Shown piece after piece: positions 36,251-45,131 of a stretch of DNA of 64,000 nt. The notes under the pieces were generated by a model that saw only the letters and a list, made by a program, of their open reading frames with translations, was not told where the DNA came from and ran no database searches. Position numbers and translations under genes: made by a program. The stretch is from contig CAVQVT010000016.1 of the NCBI GenBank assembly GCA_963717255.1, positions 1 to 64,000 on the forward strand, in the 5' to 3' direction. This DNA comes from CAIYQJ01 sp963717255 (GTDB lineage: Bacteria > Chloroflexota > Limnocylindria > Limnocylindrales > CSP1-4). The stretch's first letter is position 1. Each line of letters begins with the position of its first letter.

Positions 36251-37956
36251 CGGATGCCCCCGGCCGCCTCATCGACCTGTCGGTCGCGGGCCTCGCGCTC
36301 CTCGAGCGCGTGCGCCTCGTCGTGCCGGACGGCTTCACCGTGATCACGGGGGAGACCGGGGCAGGGAAGAGCCTGCTGATCGATGCCCTCGGCCTCGCGC
36401 TCGGTGCCCGGGCGGACGCCGGCCTCGTGCGACACGGCGAGGCCTCCGCGCGGGTGGAGGCCCTCTTCGACCGGCTGCCGGAGCCGCTCATCGTCGTCCG
36501 GGAGGTGAACGCGGCGGGCCGGTCCACGGCGCGCATCGACGACGAGCCCGTCACGGCCGGCAGGCTCTCGGAGGTGACGAGCGAGCTGGTCGAGATCCAC
36601 GGGCAGCACGACCAGCAGCGCCTGCTCGACCCCCGCCGACAGCGGGACCTCCTGGACGCCTTCGTGGCCGCCGACGCGCTTGCGGCCGAGGTCGCGGTCG
36701 GTGTGGCAGCGTGGCGCGAGACGCGGGACGCGCTCGACCGCCTGACGATGGATCCCCGCGATGCCGCCCGTCGTCTCGCCGTCCTCGAGCACGAGATCGC
36801 CGAGATCGACGCCGCACGGATCCGCGTCGGTGAAGCGGCCGCCCTGGAGGAACGGCTCCGGGCCGCCCGTCACGGTGAGGCGATCGCCCGGGGCTCGGCG
36901 ACGCTCGAGGCGGCGCTCCTCGGCGGGGAGGGCGCCGAGGCCCCGACCGCGCGCGACCTCATCGCGGTGGCTGCGCACGCTGCCGCGGAGCTCGCCCGCC
37001 TCGACCCGCGGTGGGAGGGGCCGGCCGGCCGCCTCGCGGGACTCGAGGCCGAGGCCGCCGATGCGGCGGCAGAGGCGCGCGACCTCGCCGGCTCGCTCGA
37101 CCACGACCCCGCCGACCTGCGACGCCTCGAGGAGCGCCTCTCCTCCATCTATGCCATCGAGCGTCGGTACGGGGAGGATGAGGTCGCCGTGCTCGCGTAC
37201 CGGGACCGTGCGGAGGCGAGCGCCGCCGACCTGCGCGACGTGGAGGCCCGGGCGGCCGCCCTCGCGGACGAGGCGGAGGGCCGGCGGGCGGCGATCGGGA
37301 TCGTCGCCGGTCGGCTGTCGGAGGCGCGGACCTCGGCGGCGGGGCGGATCGCGCCCCGGATCGAGGCAGTGATCCGCGAGGTGGGGATGAGTCGCGCCCG
37401 TTTCGCTGTCGAGGTCCGCCGGCGCCCCGCCGTGGACGGTTCGCCGTCGGTCGTCGTGGACGGGATCCCGCACGCATTCGATGCGAGCGGGATCGACGAC
37501 GTCGTGTTCGTGATCGCGCCGAACCCCGGCGAGCCCGCGATGCCGCTGGCACGGATCGCGTCCGGCGGCGAGCTCTCGCGGATCGCCCTGGCGATCGAGC
37601 AGGTCCTCGTCGGCGCCGACGCGACGCCCACGCTCGTCTTCGACGAGATCGACAGCGGGATCGGAGGGCGGAGTGCCGAGCCCGTCGCACGTGCGCTGTG
37701 GCGGCTCGGCCGCGGCCGCGCGGTCCTCTGCGTCACGCATCTGCCCGTGATCGCGGCCTACGCGGACGCGCATGTCCGGATCGCGAAGGCACAGCGCGAC
37801 GGCCGGACCGTGACGGAGGTCGTCGAGGTCTCCGGCGAGGCGCGGGTCGCCGAGATCGCGCTGATGCTCGGTGGTCCCGGTGGCGGGCCGGCCGCCGCCG
37901 CGGGTGCCCGCGAGATGCTCGACCGCGCGGCCGCCTGGCGCGCGCACCCCACGTGA
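36247..37956 (+). CDS. recN: DNA repair protein RecN
   Basis: SMC-like ATPase of 569 residues for double-strand break repair. Walker A GETGAGKSLLIDALGLALG is at about 35-53, EIHGQHDQQRLLDPRRQRDLL follows, long helical arms occupy about 140-400, then the ABC signature ASGGELSRIALAIEQV and Walker B TLVFDEIDSGIGGRSAEPVA. GTG 36247 overlaps nadK, and the end overlaps xerD by GTGA. Confidence 0.93.
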   Translation: MTDAPGRLIDLSVAGLALLERVRLVVPDGFTVITGETGAGKSLLIDALGLALGARADAGLVRHGEASARVEALFDRLPEPLIVVREVNAAGRSTARIDDEPVTAGRLSEVTSELVEIHGQHDQQRLLDPRRQRDLLDAFVAADALAAEVAVGVAAWRETRDALDRLTMDPRDAARRLAVLEHEIAEIDAARIRVGEAAALEERLRAARHGEAIARGSATLEAALLGGEGAEAPTARDLIAVAAHAAAELARLDPRWEGPAGRLAGLEAEAADAAAEARDLAGSLDHDPADLRRLEERLSSIYAIERRYGEDEVAVLAYRDRAEASAADLRDVEARAAALADEAEGRRAAIGIVAGRLSEARTSAAGRIAPRIEAVIREVGMSRARFAVEVRRRPAVDGSPSVVVDGIPHAFDASGIDDVVFVIAPNPGEPAMPLARIASGGELSRIALAIEQVLVGADATPTLVFDEIDSGIGGRSAEPVARALWRLGRGRAVLCVTHLPVIAAYADAHVRIAKAQRDGRTVTEVVEVSGEARVAEIALMLGGPGGGPAAAAGAREMLDRAAAWRAHPT

Positions 37957-38876
37957 CGCCCCCCTCGTTCGATGAGGCCGCCGAGGCGTTCCTCGACTAC
38001 GTGCGGGTGGAGCGCGGCCTCTCCGACGCGACGGTCCGCGCGTACCGAGCCGACCTGGCAGCGTTCGGCCGGGAGCGGGGGCTCGCCCGGTGGGCGGCCG
38101 GCCCGGACGTGGCCCTCGGCCACCTGGCGGCGTGCGCGGCCGGGGGCGGCGCGCGGCGCGCCCTCCGGCCCACCAGCCTGCGGCGGCGCGCGGCCACGCT
38201 GCGGTCCTTCTACCGGTTCGCGTACGCGGAAGGGATGACGCGCGTGGACGTCGCCACGCGTCTCGACCTCCCACGGCAGTCGCGGCTCCTGCCCGACACC
38301 CTGACCGTGGACGAGGTGGACCGCCTCCTGGAGTCCGTGGACGTCTCGGTGGCGGAGGGCGTTCGCGACCGTGCGCTCCTCGAGCTGCTCTACGCCGCCG
38401 GCCTCCGCGTGAGCGAGGCTCTCGGGCTCGACGCGGACGACCTGTCGCTCACCGGCGCGTTCGTGCGGGTCGTGGGGAAGGGCGATCGCGAGCGACTGGT
38501 GCCCATCGGCGACGAGGCGATCGCCTGGCTCGCCCGATACCTGGACGAGGTGCGCCCCGCCCTCCTGGAGCTCGGCCGCGCCGGGACGGAGCGCGGCGGC
38601 CCGGTCTTCCTCGGCGACCGGGGAAGACGGCTGGGGCGCCAGCGCGCGTGGGAGCGGATCCGCGCGGCGGCCCTGGGCGCCGGCCTCGTCGAGCGCGTGT
38701 CGCCGCACACGCTGCGGCACTCGTTCGCCACGCACCTCCTGGAGGGGGGCGCCGACCTGCGCGTCGTACAGGAGTTGCTCGGGCATGCGAGCATCAGCAC
38801 CACACAGCTGTACACGCACGTCACCGGGGAACGGATCCGGGAGATCTACGCGCGCGCGCATCCGCGGGCGCGGTGA
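37953..38876 (+). CDS. xerD: tyrosine recombinase XerD
   Basis: A 307-residue recombinase, second of two Xer proteins in the window. The core-binding domain carries FLDYVRVERGLSDATVRAYR. The catalytic domain shows YAAGLRVSEALGL, VVGKGDRERLVP, HTLRHSFATHLLEGGADL, VQELLGHASISTTQLYTHV with the Tyr nucleophile and the XerD-like ending RIREIYARAHPRA. The GTG start overlaps recN. The recN-adjacent copy is conventionally XerD; the assignment relative to the 367 copy is by length and context only. Confidence 0.88.
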   Translation: MTPPSFDEAAEAFLDYVRVERGLSDATVRAYRADLAAFGRERGLARWAAGPDVALGHLAACAAGGGARRALRPTSLRRRAATLRSFYRFAYAEGMTRVDVATRLDLPRQSRLLPDTLTVDEVDRLLESVDVSVAEGVRDRALLELLYAAGLRVSEALGLDADDLSLTGAFVRVVGKGDRERLVPIGDEAIAWLARYLDEVRPALLELGRAGTERGGPVFLGDRGRRLGRQRAWERIRAAALGAGLVERVSPHTLRHSFATHLLEGGADLRVVQELLGHASISTTQLYTHVTGERIREIYARAHPRAR

Positions 38877-38916
38877 GGGACGCCGGGCCGGACGGCCCGG
38901 TCGGAGGGAGAGCGGA

Positions 38917-39729
38917 GTGGACCTGAACTTCTCGGAGACATACGCGCAGTCGCTCCTCGCGAGCGGCGAGCGGATCCTGCGCAACCAGCGCCAGCACTGG
39001 TTCGGGCTCGTGTTCCGGTGGGGCCTGGGGATCGTCCTCATCCTCGTCGGCCTCGGCCTGTTCATCGTCGGCGGCTGGCTCCCGGGCGACGGCATCCTCG
39101 GGACCGTCCGCAGCCTCGCCGGCATCATCACGCTCGTCGTGCTGCTCGCGGGCATCGCGCAGATGCTGCTCGCGTACTTCCAGTGGGAGAACGACCGCGA
39201 CGTCATCACGACCCGGCGGATCGTCCAGACGAGCGGGTTCCTGAACCGGAAGGCGGCGGATACGTCCCTCGAGAAGATCAACGACGCGCTCCTGGAGCAG
39301 GGCGTCATCGGACGGGTCTTCGGCTTCGGGGCGCTCGACGTCATGACCGCGAGCGCGAGCGGCATCAACAAGATGCGCTTCCTCACGACGCCGAACGACT
39401 TCAAGAAGGACATGATGGAGGCGAAGCACGCCCTGGAGATGGGCGTCGCCTCCGGGCGCTTCGTCGACGCGCCCCTCCACGCCGAGCCCGTGGTGACGAC
39501 CTCTCCCGTGGGGTCCAGGGAGCCCGTCGTCGATGCCGCGGGCCAGGCGGCCGCCATGGCGGCCCCCGCGACGGCCCAGCCGGCTCCGGGCATCGCTCCC
39601 GCGCCGCCGGCCGAATCCGCCGCCGACGTGACCGAGACGCTCGCGAAGCTCGCCGATCTCCGCGACAAGGGCGTCATCACCGACGCCGACTACGAGGCGA
39701 AGAAGGCGGAGCTGCTCGGCCGCATCTGA
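38917..39729 (+). CDS. bacterial PH-domain membrane protein with SHOCT tail
   Basis: A 270-residue protein. It begins with a short cytoplasmic region, then two transmembrane helices (about 27-50 and 60-82). A YdbS/bPH2-like domain follows, showing DVITTRRIVQTSGFLNRKAA, TSLEKINDALLEQGVIGRVF and FGALDVMTASASG, then a Pro/Ala-rich linker. It ends in a SHOCT motif (LAKLADLRDKGVITDADYEA). GTG 38917 has GGAGGGAG upstream. Its role is not known; proteins of this type often sit in membrane stress or secretion contexts. Confidence 0.75.
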   Translation: MDLNFSETYAQSLLASGERILRNQRQHWFGLVFRWGLGIVLILVGLGLFIVGGWLPGDGILGTVRSLAGIITLVVLLAGIAQMLLAYFQWENDRDVITTRRIVQTSGFLNRKAADTSLEKINDALLEQGVIGRVFGFGALDVMTASASGINKMRFLTTPNDFKKDMMEAKHALEMGVASGRFVDAPLHAEPVVTTSPVGSREPVVDAAGQAAAMAAPATAQPAPGIAPAPPAESAADVTETLAKLADLRDKGVITDADYEAKKAELLGRI

Positions 39730-39790
39730 CCGCGATCCCGCGGCTCGGACGCTCGCCCGGCGCGCACGGGCCGGCATCCGGGCCGCGCGG

Positions 39791-39796
39791 TACCAT
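39791..39796 (+). promoter_or_regulatory. probable -10 box before the M50 peptidase gene
   Basis: TACCAT 35 bases before GTG 39832, implying a leader of about 28 bases with a weak CGGAGCGG ribosome site. Confidence 0.35.
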
Positions 39797-39831
39797 ACGC
39801 CGGTCCCCATCCCCGCCCGGAGCGGTCTCGC

Positions 39832-40491
39832 GTGTCTGGCCTCGGTCTGAACCTCGACCCGGCGACGATCATCATCATCGCCGCCTTCCTGCTCTTCGCC
39901 TTCCCCGTCCACGAGTTCTGCCACGCGCTCGCGGCGTACCGCTTGGGGGACTCGACGGCCAAGTACTACGGCCGCCTGACGCTCAACCCGGTCGTCCACT
40001 TCGACCCCATCGGCGGCGGTCTCCTCGCGCTGACCGCGCTGTTCGGGGGGTTCATCTTCGGGTGGGCGAAGCCGACCCCCGTCAACCCGCTGAACATCCG
40101 GGGCGGGCACCGCGGGGAGGCTCTCGTGGCGCTCGCGGGGCCGGCGTCCAACGCCGTCATGGCCGTGGCCGGCGCGATCCCGCTCCGGTTCATGCTGGGC
40201 TCGACGCTGGACGTCCCGGTCATCGTGCTGCAGGCCCTGTACCTGTTCGTCTACGTGAACGTCATCCTGGCGATCTTCAACCTCGTGCCGATTCCTCCCC
40301 TCGACGGATCGAAGCTGCTGTTCGGCTTCCTGGACGCCCGGACCGTCTACCGGATCCGGCCGGTGCTGGAGCAGTACGGCATCTTCCTGTTCATCCTCCT
40401 CATCCTGCCGCTCTTCAACGGCGAGTCGATCCTCAGCCTCACCGTCGGGAGGCTCGCACTTGAGATCGTCAAGCTCCTGGTGGGGGCGTAA
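39832..40491 (+). CDS. site-2 protease-family (M50) membrane metallopeptidase
   Basis: A 219-residue polytopic membrane protein. The zinc motif HEFCH (HExxH) lies in helix 1 (FPVHEFCHALAAYRLGD), followed by GRLTLNPVVHFDPIG and, in a later helix, FNLVPIPPLDGSKLL (the NxxPxPxxDG motif). There is no PDZ domain, so it belongs to the minimal YdhP/Rv-like M50 group rather than RseP. The substrate is unknown. The gene overlaps the HD protein downstream. Confidence 0.85.
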   Translation: MSGLGLNLDPATIIIIAAFLLFAFPVHEFCHALAAYRLGDSTAKYYGRLTLNPVVHFDPIGGGLLALTALFGGFIFGWAKPTPVNPLNIRGGHRGEALVALAGPASNAVMAVAGAIPLRFMLGSTLDVPVIVLQALYLFVYVNVILAIFNLVPIPPLDGSKLLFGFLDARTVYRIRPVLEQYGIFLFILLILPLFNGESILSLTVGRLALEIVKLLVGA

Positions 40492-40963
40492 GGTCCGCCA
40501 GGCGCGCGCGCACGTGGCCGCCCGGGTGACCGACGAGGAGCACGCCGGCCTCGCCGCGTGGCTGACGCCGGCGGAGCTCGCCCTCTTCGACGCGATGCCC
40601 GTCGCCGACCGCCGGCACGGCCTCGACGTCGTCGCCCGGTTGCGCGCGGTCGGCGCCCGGGACCCCGACCTGCTGCTGGCGGGGCTCCTGCACGACTGCG
40701 GGAAGGGGCCGGACGTCCGCTTCGTCCACCGCGTCGCCTGGTCGCTCTCCGAGCGCTACGGGTCGTGGGTCCTTGCGCCGGCCGCCGCGGTGCCCGGCAT
40801 GGGCACCGCGATCGCCCGGATCCGCGACCACGCCGAGGTCTCGGCGGAGATGATGCTCGCCGCGGGATCGTCGCCCCGCGCCGCCGATCTCGCCCGCCAC
40901 CAGGCCGCTCCGGTCGATCCGATCCTCGGCGACCTGCTGCGCGCGGCGGACGAGGCCGCGTGA
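40460..40963 (+). CDS. HD-domain phosphohydrolase-like protein
   Basis: A 167-residue protein with an HD signature: RRHGLDVVARLRA, LLLAGLLHDCGKGP (the His-Asp pair), VHRVAW and IRDHAEVSAEMMLAAG. Such proteins hydrolyse phosphate esters of nucleotides, but the substrate cannot be told. TTG 40460 is preceded by GGGAGG at 7 bases and overlaps the M50 gene by 32 bases; GTG 40514 is a shorter alternative. It is followed by scpA. Confidence 0.7.
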   Translation: MRSSSSWWGRKVRQARAHVAARVTDEEHAGLAAWLTPAELALFDAMPVADRRHGLDVVARLRAVGARDPDLLLAGLLHDCGKGPDVRFVHRVAWSLSERYGSWVLAPAAAVPGMGTAIARIRDHAEVSAEMMLAAGSSPRAADLARHQAAPVDPILGDLLRAADEAA

Positions 40964-40991
40964 CGCCGGCGGCCAGCCGGATGAACGCGCG

Positions 40992-41825
40992 ATGACCGCC
41001 CAACGGCCGGCGGCCGCCAAGGGCGTCCTCCCGATCCCGCCGGGCGCACCGAGCGTCGCCTTCGCCGCATCGCCCCGGCCGGAGGGTGCGACCGTCGTCC
41101 GCGTGGCCGACTTCGACGGCCCGCTCGCTCTCCTGCTCGCGCTCATCGAGCAGCGTCGTCTCGACGTCCTCACGGTCCCGCTCGGCGCGCTCACGGAGGC
41201 GTACCTCGACGCGCTCGCGACGCTCGAGGCGGACCGGATGGGCAACATCGCCACGTTCGTCGCCGTGGCGGGCCAGCTCATCGTCATCAAGAGCCGCGCG
41301 CTCCTGCCGCGGGCACCCCGCCCCGTGGAGCCCGGCGCGGAGGAGACGGACCCCGAAGAGGACCTCCGGCGACGGCTCCTCGTCTTTCGAGCCTACCGCG
41401 ACGCAGCGCGGGCCCTGGCCGACCGTGCCGCGGCCGGTGGCCGGCTCTTCCGTCGCGAACCCTCCGCGGCGTCGGCCGCGGGGATCGCCGGCGCGCGTCC
41501 GGCGTCCACACCGCCGCTTGACGTCGCCGTTCTCGTCGAGGCGCTCGACAGCCTCCTCCGGATCGCGCCGCCCCCGCCGGAGCCACCGGTCGTCATCGGC
41601 CGGATCGTCACGCTGGCCGAGCGGGCCGCGGTCATCCGCACTGCTCTCCGCGACGCGCCGATGATCGTCCTGCAGGATCTCCTCACGGGTGCGCGCGACC
41701 GGGTGGTGGTCGCGGTCACCTTCCTCGCCCTCCTGGAGCTCGTGAAGCGGCGAGAGGTGACGGCCGAGCAGGCAGAGCCGTGGGGGCCGATCGTCGTCCG
41801 GCGACGCGAGAGGGAGGGTCGATGA
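40992..41825 (+). CDS. scpA: segregation and condensation protein ScpA
   Basis: Kleisin of 277 residues linking SMC heads. After a Pro/Ala lead of about 35 residues comes VRVADFDGPLALLLALIEQ, RLDVLTVPLGALTEAYLDAL, FVAVAGQLIVIKSRALLP, then the variable middle and the C-terminal winged-helix with VAVTFLALLELVKRREVTAEQ. ATG 40992 follows the HD gene; the stop overlaps scpB by ATGA. SMC itself is not in the window. Confidence 0.9.
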   Translation: MTAQRPAAAKGVLPIPPGAPSVAFAASPRPEGATVVRVADFDGPLALLLALIEQRRLDVLTVPLGALTEAYLDALATLEADRMGNIATFVAVAGQLIVIKSRALLPRAPRPVEPGAEETDPEEDLRRRLLVFRAYRDAARALADRAAAGGRLFRREPSAASAAGIAGARPASTPPLDVAVLVEALDSLLRIAPPPPEPPVVIGRIVTLAERAAVIRTALRDAPMIVLQDLLTGARDRVVVAVTFLALLELVKRREVTAEQAEPWGPIVVRRREREGR

Positions 41826-42565
41826 GCGAAGACGTCCAGCCGGCGGCGACGGCCGGGCCGTCGGAGGGAGCCGGGGGCGCGCCGTCCCGGCCGGAGGGCG
41901 TGCTGGTCGGGTCCGGCGAGGCTCCGGACGAAGGCGGCGAGCCTCTGTTCGAGGCAGCGGCGTCGGAGACGGCGCTCGAGGCGGTGCTCTTCGTGGCCGA
42001 GCGACCGCTGGCCCGGTCGGAGATCGCCCGTCTCCTCGGCTGCGACCGGGAGACGGTGGATGCGCTCGTCGGGGACCTGGAGACCACCCTCGCCGCGCGC
42101 GGTGTCCGCCTCGTGGCCGCCGGCGACCACGTCGCGCTCGCGACGGCGCCCGAGACGGGCCCCGTGATCGCCCGGTACGTGGGTGTGGAGCCCGGGCGGC
42201 TGTCCCCGGCGTCGCTCGAGGTCCTCGCGATCGTCGCCTACCGCCAGCCGGTCACGAAGGCCGTCGTCGAACGGATCCGCGGCGTGGACTCTGACTACAC
42301 CCTGCGCTCGCTGCTGCACCGGCGACTCGTCGTGGAGACCGGGCGGGCCGACGCGCCCGGACGGCCCATCCTGTACGGCACGGGGATCGACTTCCTGGAG
42401 AGGTTCGGTCTCGCGTCTCTCGAGGACCTCCCGCCGCTCGACGCGCCCGTCGCGGGTCGGCTGGTGGACGTCGACGCGGCCGACGGCGCCGGGATGGCCG
42501 GACGGGACGCGGCGACCCCCGATGTGGCGGCCGGACCGGACCGCGAAGCGCGCGCGGACGCCTGA
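41822..42565 (+). CDS. scpB: segregation and condensation protein ScpB
   Basis: A 247-residue SMC partner with two winged helices. Seen: LEAVLFVAERPLARSEIARL, VRLVAAGDHVALATAPE, SPASLEVLAIVAYRQPVTKA, IRGVDSDYTLRSLLHRRLV and GRPILYGTGIDFLERFGLAS with the usual LEDLPPL close to the end. The first 50 residues and last 25 are low-complexity Gly/Ala/Pro. Followed 5 bases later by the pseudouridine synthase, the standard scpA-scpB-rluB order. Confidence 0.92.
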   Translation: MSEDVQPAATAGPSEGAGGAPSRPEGVLVGSGEAPDEGGEPLFEAAASETALEAVLFVAERPLARSEIARLLGCDRETVDALVGDLETTLAARGVRLVAAGDHVALATAPETGPVIARYVGVEPGRLSPASLEVLAIVAYRQPVTKAVVERIRGVDSDYTLRSLLHRRLVVETGRADAPGRPILYGTGIDFLERFGLASLEDLPPLDAPVAGRLVDVDAADGAGMAGRDAATPDVAAGPDREARADA

Positions 42566-42570
42566 CGGCC

Positions 42571-43467
42571 ATGCCCCCGGAGCGGCTCCAGAAGGTCCTC
42601 GCGGCGGCAGGCGTCGCCTCGCGGCGCGCGGCCGAGGAGATGATCGCCGCCGGCCGGGTGACGGTGGACGGCCGAGTGGCCGTCCTGGGCGACCGTGCCG
42701 ATCCCGGGACCGACGCGATCGCCGTGGACGGCCGGCCCGTGGGCGCGCCCGAGGCGCTCCGCCACATCGTCCTGAACAAGCCGGCCGGGGTCATGTCGAC
42801 GGTCCACGACCGCCACGCCGCGCGGACGGTGGTGGACCTCGTCCCGCCGGGGCTCGCCCGGGGCGTCCGTCTCTACCCGGTGGGCCGCCTCGACGCCGAC
42901 TCGGAGGGCGTGGTGCTCCTGACGAACGACGGCGACTGGGCGCAGCGGGTCCTGCACCCCCGCCATGCCGTGGAGCGCGAGTACGCCGTCGGCGTCGACC
43001 GGCCGCTCACCCCGTCCGCCATCTCGGCGCTCCTCGGCGGGATCGAGCTGGAAGAGGGGACCGCCCGTGCGGTCGCCGTCCGGACCGCGACCGCGGCCGA
43101 GACGCGGCGCCTGCTCGAGACGCTCGATGGGACCACGCGCGCGTACCGGGAGCTCGCCTGGTACCGCGTGACGCTCGGTCAGGGCTGGAAGCGGCAGGTC
43201 CGCCGGATGTTCGGCGTGGTGGAGGAGCCCGTGCGGCGGCTGGTGCGCGTGCGCTTCGGGCCCGTCCGGCTCGGCGACCTCGGCCCGGGCGAGGCCCGCG
43301 CGCTTACCGCGGAGGAGGTGGCCCGGATCGACCGCGTGGCGGGCGCGGAGGGCCGGCGCCCCGCTGCGGCGCGCTCGGACCGCCCCGGGAAGACGCCGTT
43401 CGGTACCCCGCGCTACGCTGACCGGAGGGACCGGCGCGACGCCGGCCGGCCCGGAGGTGGACGGTGA
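42571..43467 (+). CDS. rluB: RluB/RsuA-family rRNA pseudouridine synthase
   Basis: A 298-residue enzyme that isomerises uridine in 23S (or 16S) rRNA. An N-terminal S4 domain (RLQKVLAAAGVASRRAAEEM) is followed by VLNKPAGVMSTVHD, the catalytic loop YPVGRLDADSEGVVLLTNDG with its Asp, and WKRQVRRMFGVVEEPVRRL. The last 45 residues are an Arg/Gly/Pro tail. The final codons overlap the next gene's GTG. Confidence 0.9.
   Translation: MPPERLQKVLAAAGVASRRAAEEMIAAGRVTVDGRVAVLGDRADPGTDAIAVDGRPVGAPEALRHIVLNKPAGVMSTVHDRHAARTVVDLVPPGLARGVRLYPVGRLDADSEGVVLLTNDGDWAQRVLHPRHAVEREYAVGVDRPLTPSAISALLGGIELEEGTARAVAVRTATAAETRRLLETLDGTTRAYRELAWYRVTLGQGWKRQVRRMFGVVEEPVRRLVRVRFGPVRLGDLGPGEARALTAEEVARIDRVAGAEGRRPAAARSDRPGKTPFGTPRYADRRDRRDAGRPGGGR
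43414..43419 (+). promoter_or_regulatory. possible -10 box of the amidohydrolase gene
   Basis: TACGCT inside the tail of the pseudouridine synthase gene, about 45 bases before GTG 43464, with CCCGGAGGTGG as ribosome site. Confidence 0.3.
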
Positions 43468-45131
43468 GCCGCGCGATCACGGGCGCCCCCGACCTGATCC
43501 TGGTGGCCGGGTCGGCGTGGACGGGCCTGCCCGGAACGCCGGGGACGGAGGCGGTCGCGGTCGCAGGCGGGCGCATCGTGGCCGTCGGCCCGGCGCGCGA
43601 TGTGCGTGCGCTCGCCGGCCCGGGCACCCGCGTGGCGGACCTGCCCGGGGCGATGATCCTGCCCGGGTTCCAGGATGCGCACGTCCATCCCACGCACGGC
43701 GGGCTCGACCGGATCCGCTGCGATCTCCACGACGCCCGCGGCGCGGACGCGGTCGTCGCGGCCATCCGTGCGTACGCGGCGGCGCACCCCGACGTCCCAT
43801 GGATCTTCGGCGGCGGCTGGTACATGGCGGACTTCCCCTGCGGCACGCCGTCGCGCGAGCTGCTCGACGCCGCGGTGCCCGACCGCCCGGCCTTCCTCGC
43901 CAATCGCGACGGCCACGGCGCCTGGGCGAACTCGCGGGCCCTGGAGGCGCTGGGGATCGGCGCCCAGACACCCGACCCGCCGAACGGGCGCATCGAGCGC
44001 ACCGCGGACGGCGCACCGCAGGGCACCCTCCACGAGGGCGCGTTCCAGGAGGCCCAGGCCCGCGTCCCGGCGCCCGACGCCGACGAGATGCTGCGGGCGC
44101 TCCTCGCCGGCCAGGCGTACCTGCACGCGTGCGGCATCACCGCCTGGCAGGACGCGTGGGTGGCCCCGGCCGACGCCGACGCGTATGCGCGGGCGATCGC
44201 CGGCGGCCTGCTCACCGGGCGTGTGCGCGGCGCCCTCTGGTGGGACCGCGACGCGGGGCTCGCCCAGATCGAGTCGCTCGTCGGGCGGCGTGAGTCGGCG
44301 CGCGCCCTGCCCGGCGGGCGGTTCGTCGCCGGGTCGGTCAAGGTCATGGGAGACGGCGTCTTCGAGAACGGCACGGCCGCGATGCTCGACCCCTATCTCG
44401 ACGTCGACGGGCGCCCCACGGCCGGCCGTGGGTTCTCGTTCCTCGACCGCGAGACCCTGCGCGACGCCGCCGTCCGGCTGGATGCGCTGGGCTTCCAGGT
44501 CCATGTCCACGCGATCGGCGACCGCGCCGTCCGTGACGCGCTGGACGCGTTCGAGGCGGCCATCGCCGCCAACGGCCGCACCGACAACCGCCACCACGTC
44601 GCCCACATCCAGGTGGTCCACCCCGCCGACGTGCCGCGGTTCGCCGCTCTCGACGTGACGGCGAACGTGCAGCCCTTCTGGGCGTGTCGCGACAGCCAGA
44701 TGGTGGACCTGACGATCCCGTTCCTCGGGCCGGAGCGGACCCGCCGGCAGTATCCCTTCGGGTCGCTCGTGCGCGCGGGCGCCCGGCTCGCCGGCGGCAG
44801 CGACTGGTCGGTCTCGACGGCGAACGTGCTCGAGGAGATCCAGGTCGCCGTCACCCGTTCCTTCCCGGACCCGGACGTGGACCCCGCGCCGCTGCTCCCG
44901 GAGGAGGCGCTCGAGGTCGAGACCGCCCTGCGCGCCTTCACCGCCGGATCGGCGTGGGTGAACCATCTCGATGCCGAGACCGGCACCCTCGAGCCCGGGA
45001 AGCTGGCCGACCTCGTCGTCCTCGATCGGGACGTCCGCGCGGTCGATCCCGCGGCGCTGCGCGAGGCTCGCGTGCTGCTGACGCTCGTGGAGGGGGAGCC
45101 CGTCTTCGCGGCGCCCGGGCACGGATGGTGA
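43464..45131 (+). CDS. metal-dependent amidohydrolase (YtcJ-like, Amidohydro_3)
   Basis: A 555-residue TIM-barrel hydrolase. Metal-site motifs: GFQDAHVHPTHGG (HxH), FVAGSVKVMGDG (the Lys strand), VHVHAIGDRAVRDAL and HHVAHIQVVHP (His ligands) and LAGGSDWSVST (the Asp). The C-terminal composite domain has GTLEPGKLADLVVLDRDV. Members hydrolyse exocyclic amides or imides; the physiological substrate is unknown. GTG 43464 overlaps the preceding stop. It is followed by cmk with an overlapping start. Confidence 0.85.
   Translation: MSRAITGAPDLILVAGSAWTGLPGTPGTEAVAVAGGRIVAVGPARDVRALAGPGTRVADLPGAMILPGFQDAHVHPTHGGLDRIRCDLHDARGADAVVAAIRAYAAAHPDVPWIFGGGWYMADFPCGTPSRELLDAAVPDRPAFLANRDGHGAWANSRALEALGIGAQTPDPPNGRIERTADGAPQGTLHEGAFQEAQARVPAPDADEMLRALLAGQAYLHACGITAWQDAWVAPADADAYARAIAGGLLTGRVRGALWWDRDAGLAQIESLVGRRESARALPGGRFVAGSVKVMGDGVFENGTAAMLDPYLDVDGRPTAGRGFSFLDRETLRDAAVRLDALGFQVHVHAIGDRAVRDALDAFEAAIAANGRTDNRHHVAHIQVVHPADVPRFAALDVTANVQPFWACRDSQMVDLTIPFLGPERTRRQYPFGSLVRAGARLAGGSDWSVSTANVLEEIQVAVTRSFPDPDVDPAPLLPEEALEVETALRAFTAGSAWVNHLDAETGTLEPGKLADLVVLDRDVRAVDPAALREARVLLTLVEGEPVFAAPGHGW

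Noticed and set aside
34996..38274. A 1092-codon open frame on the minus strand
   Set aside because: Antisense to the end of tlyA, nadK, recN and the start of xerD; no domain is recognisable.
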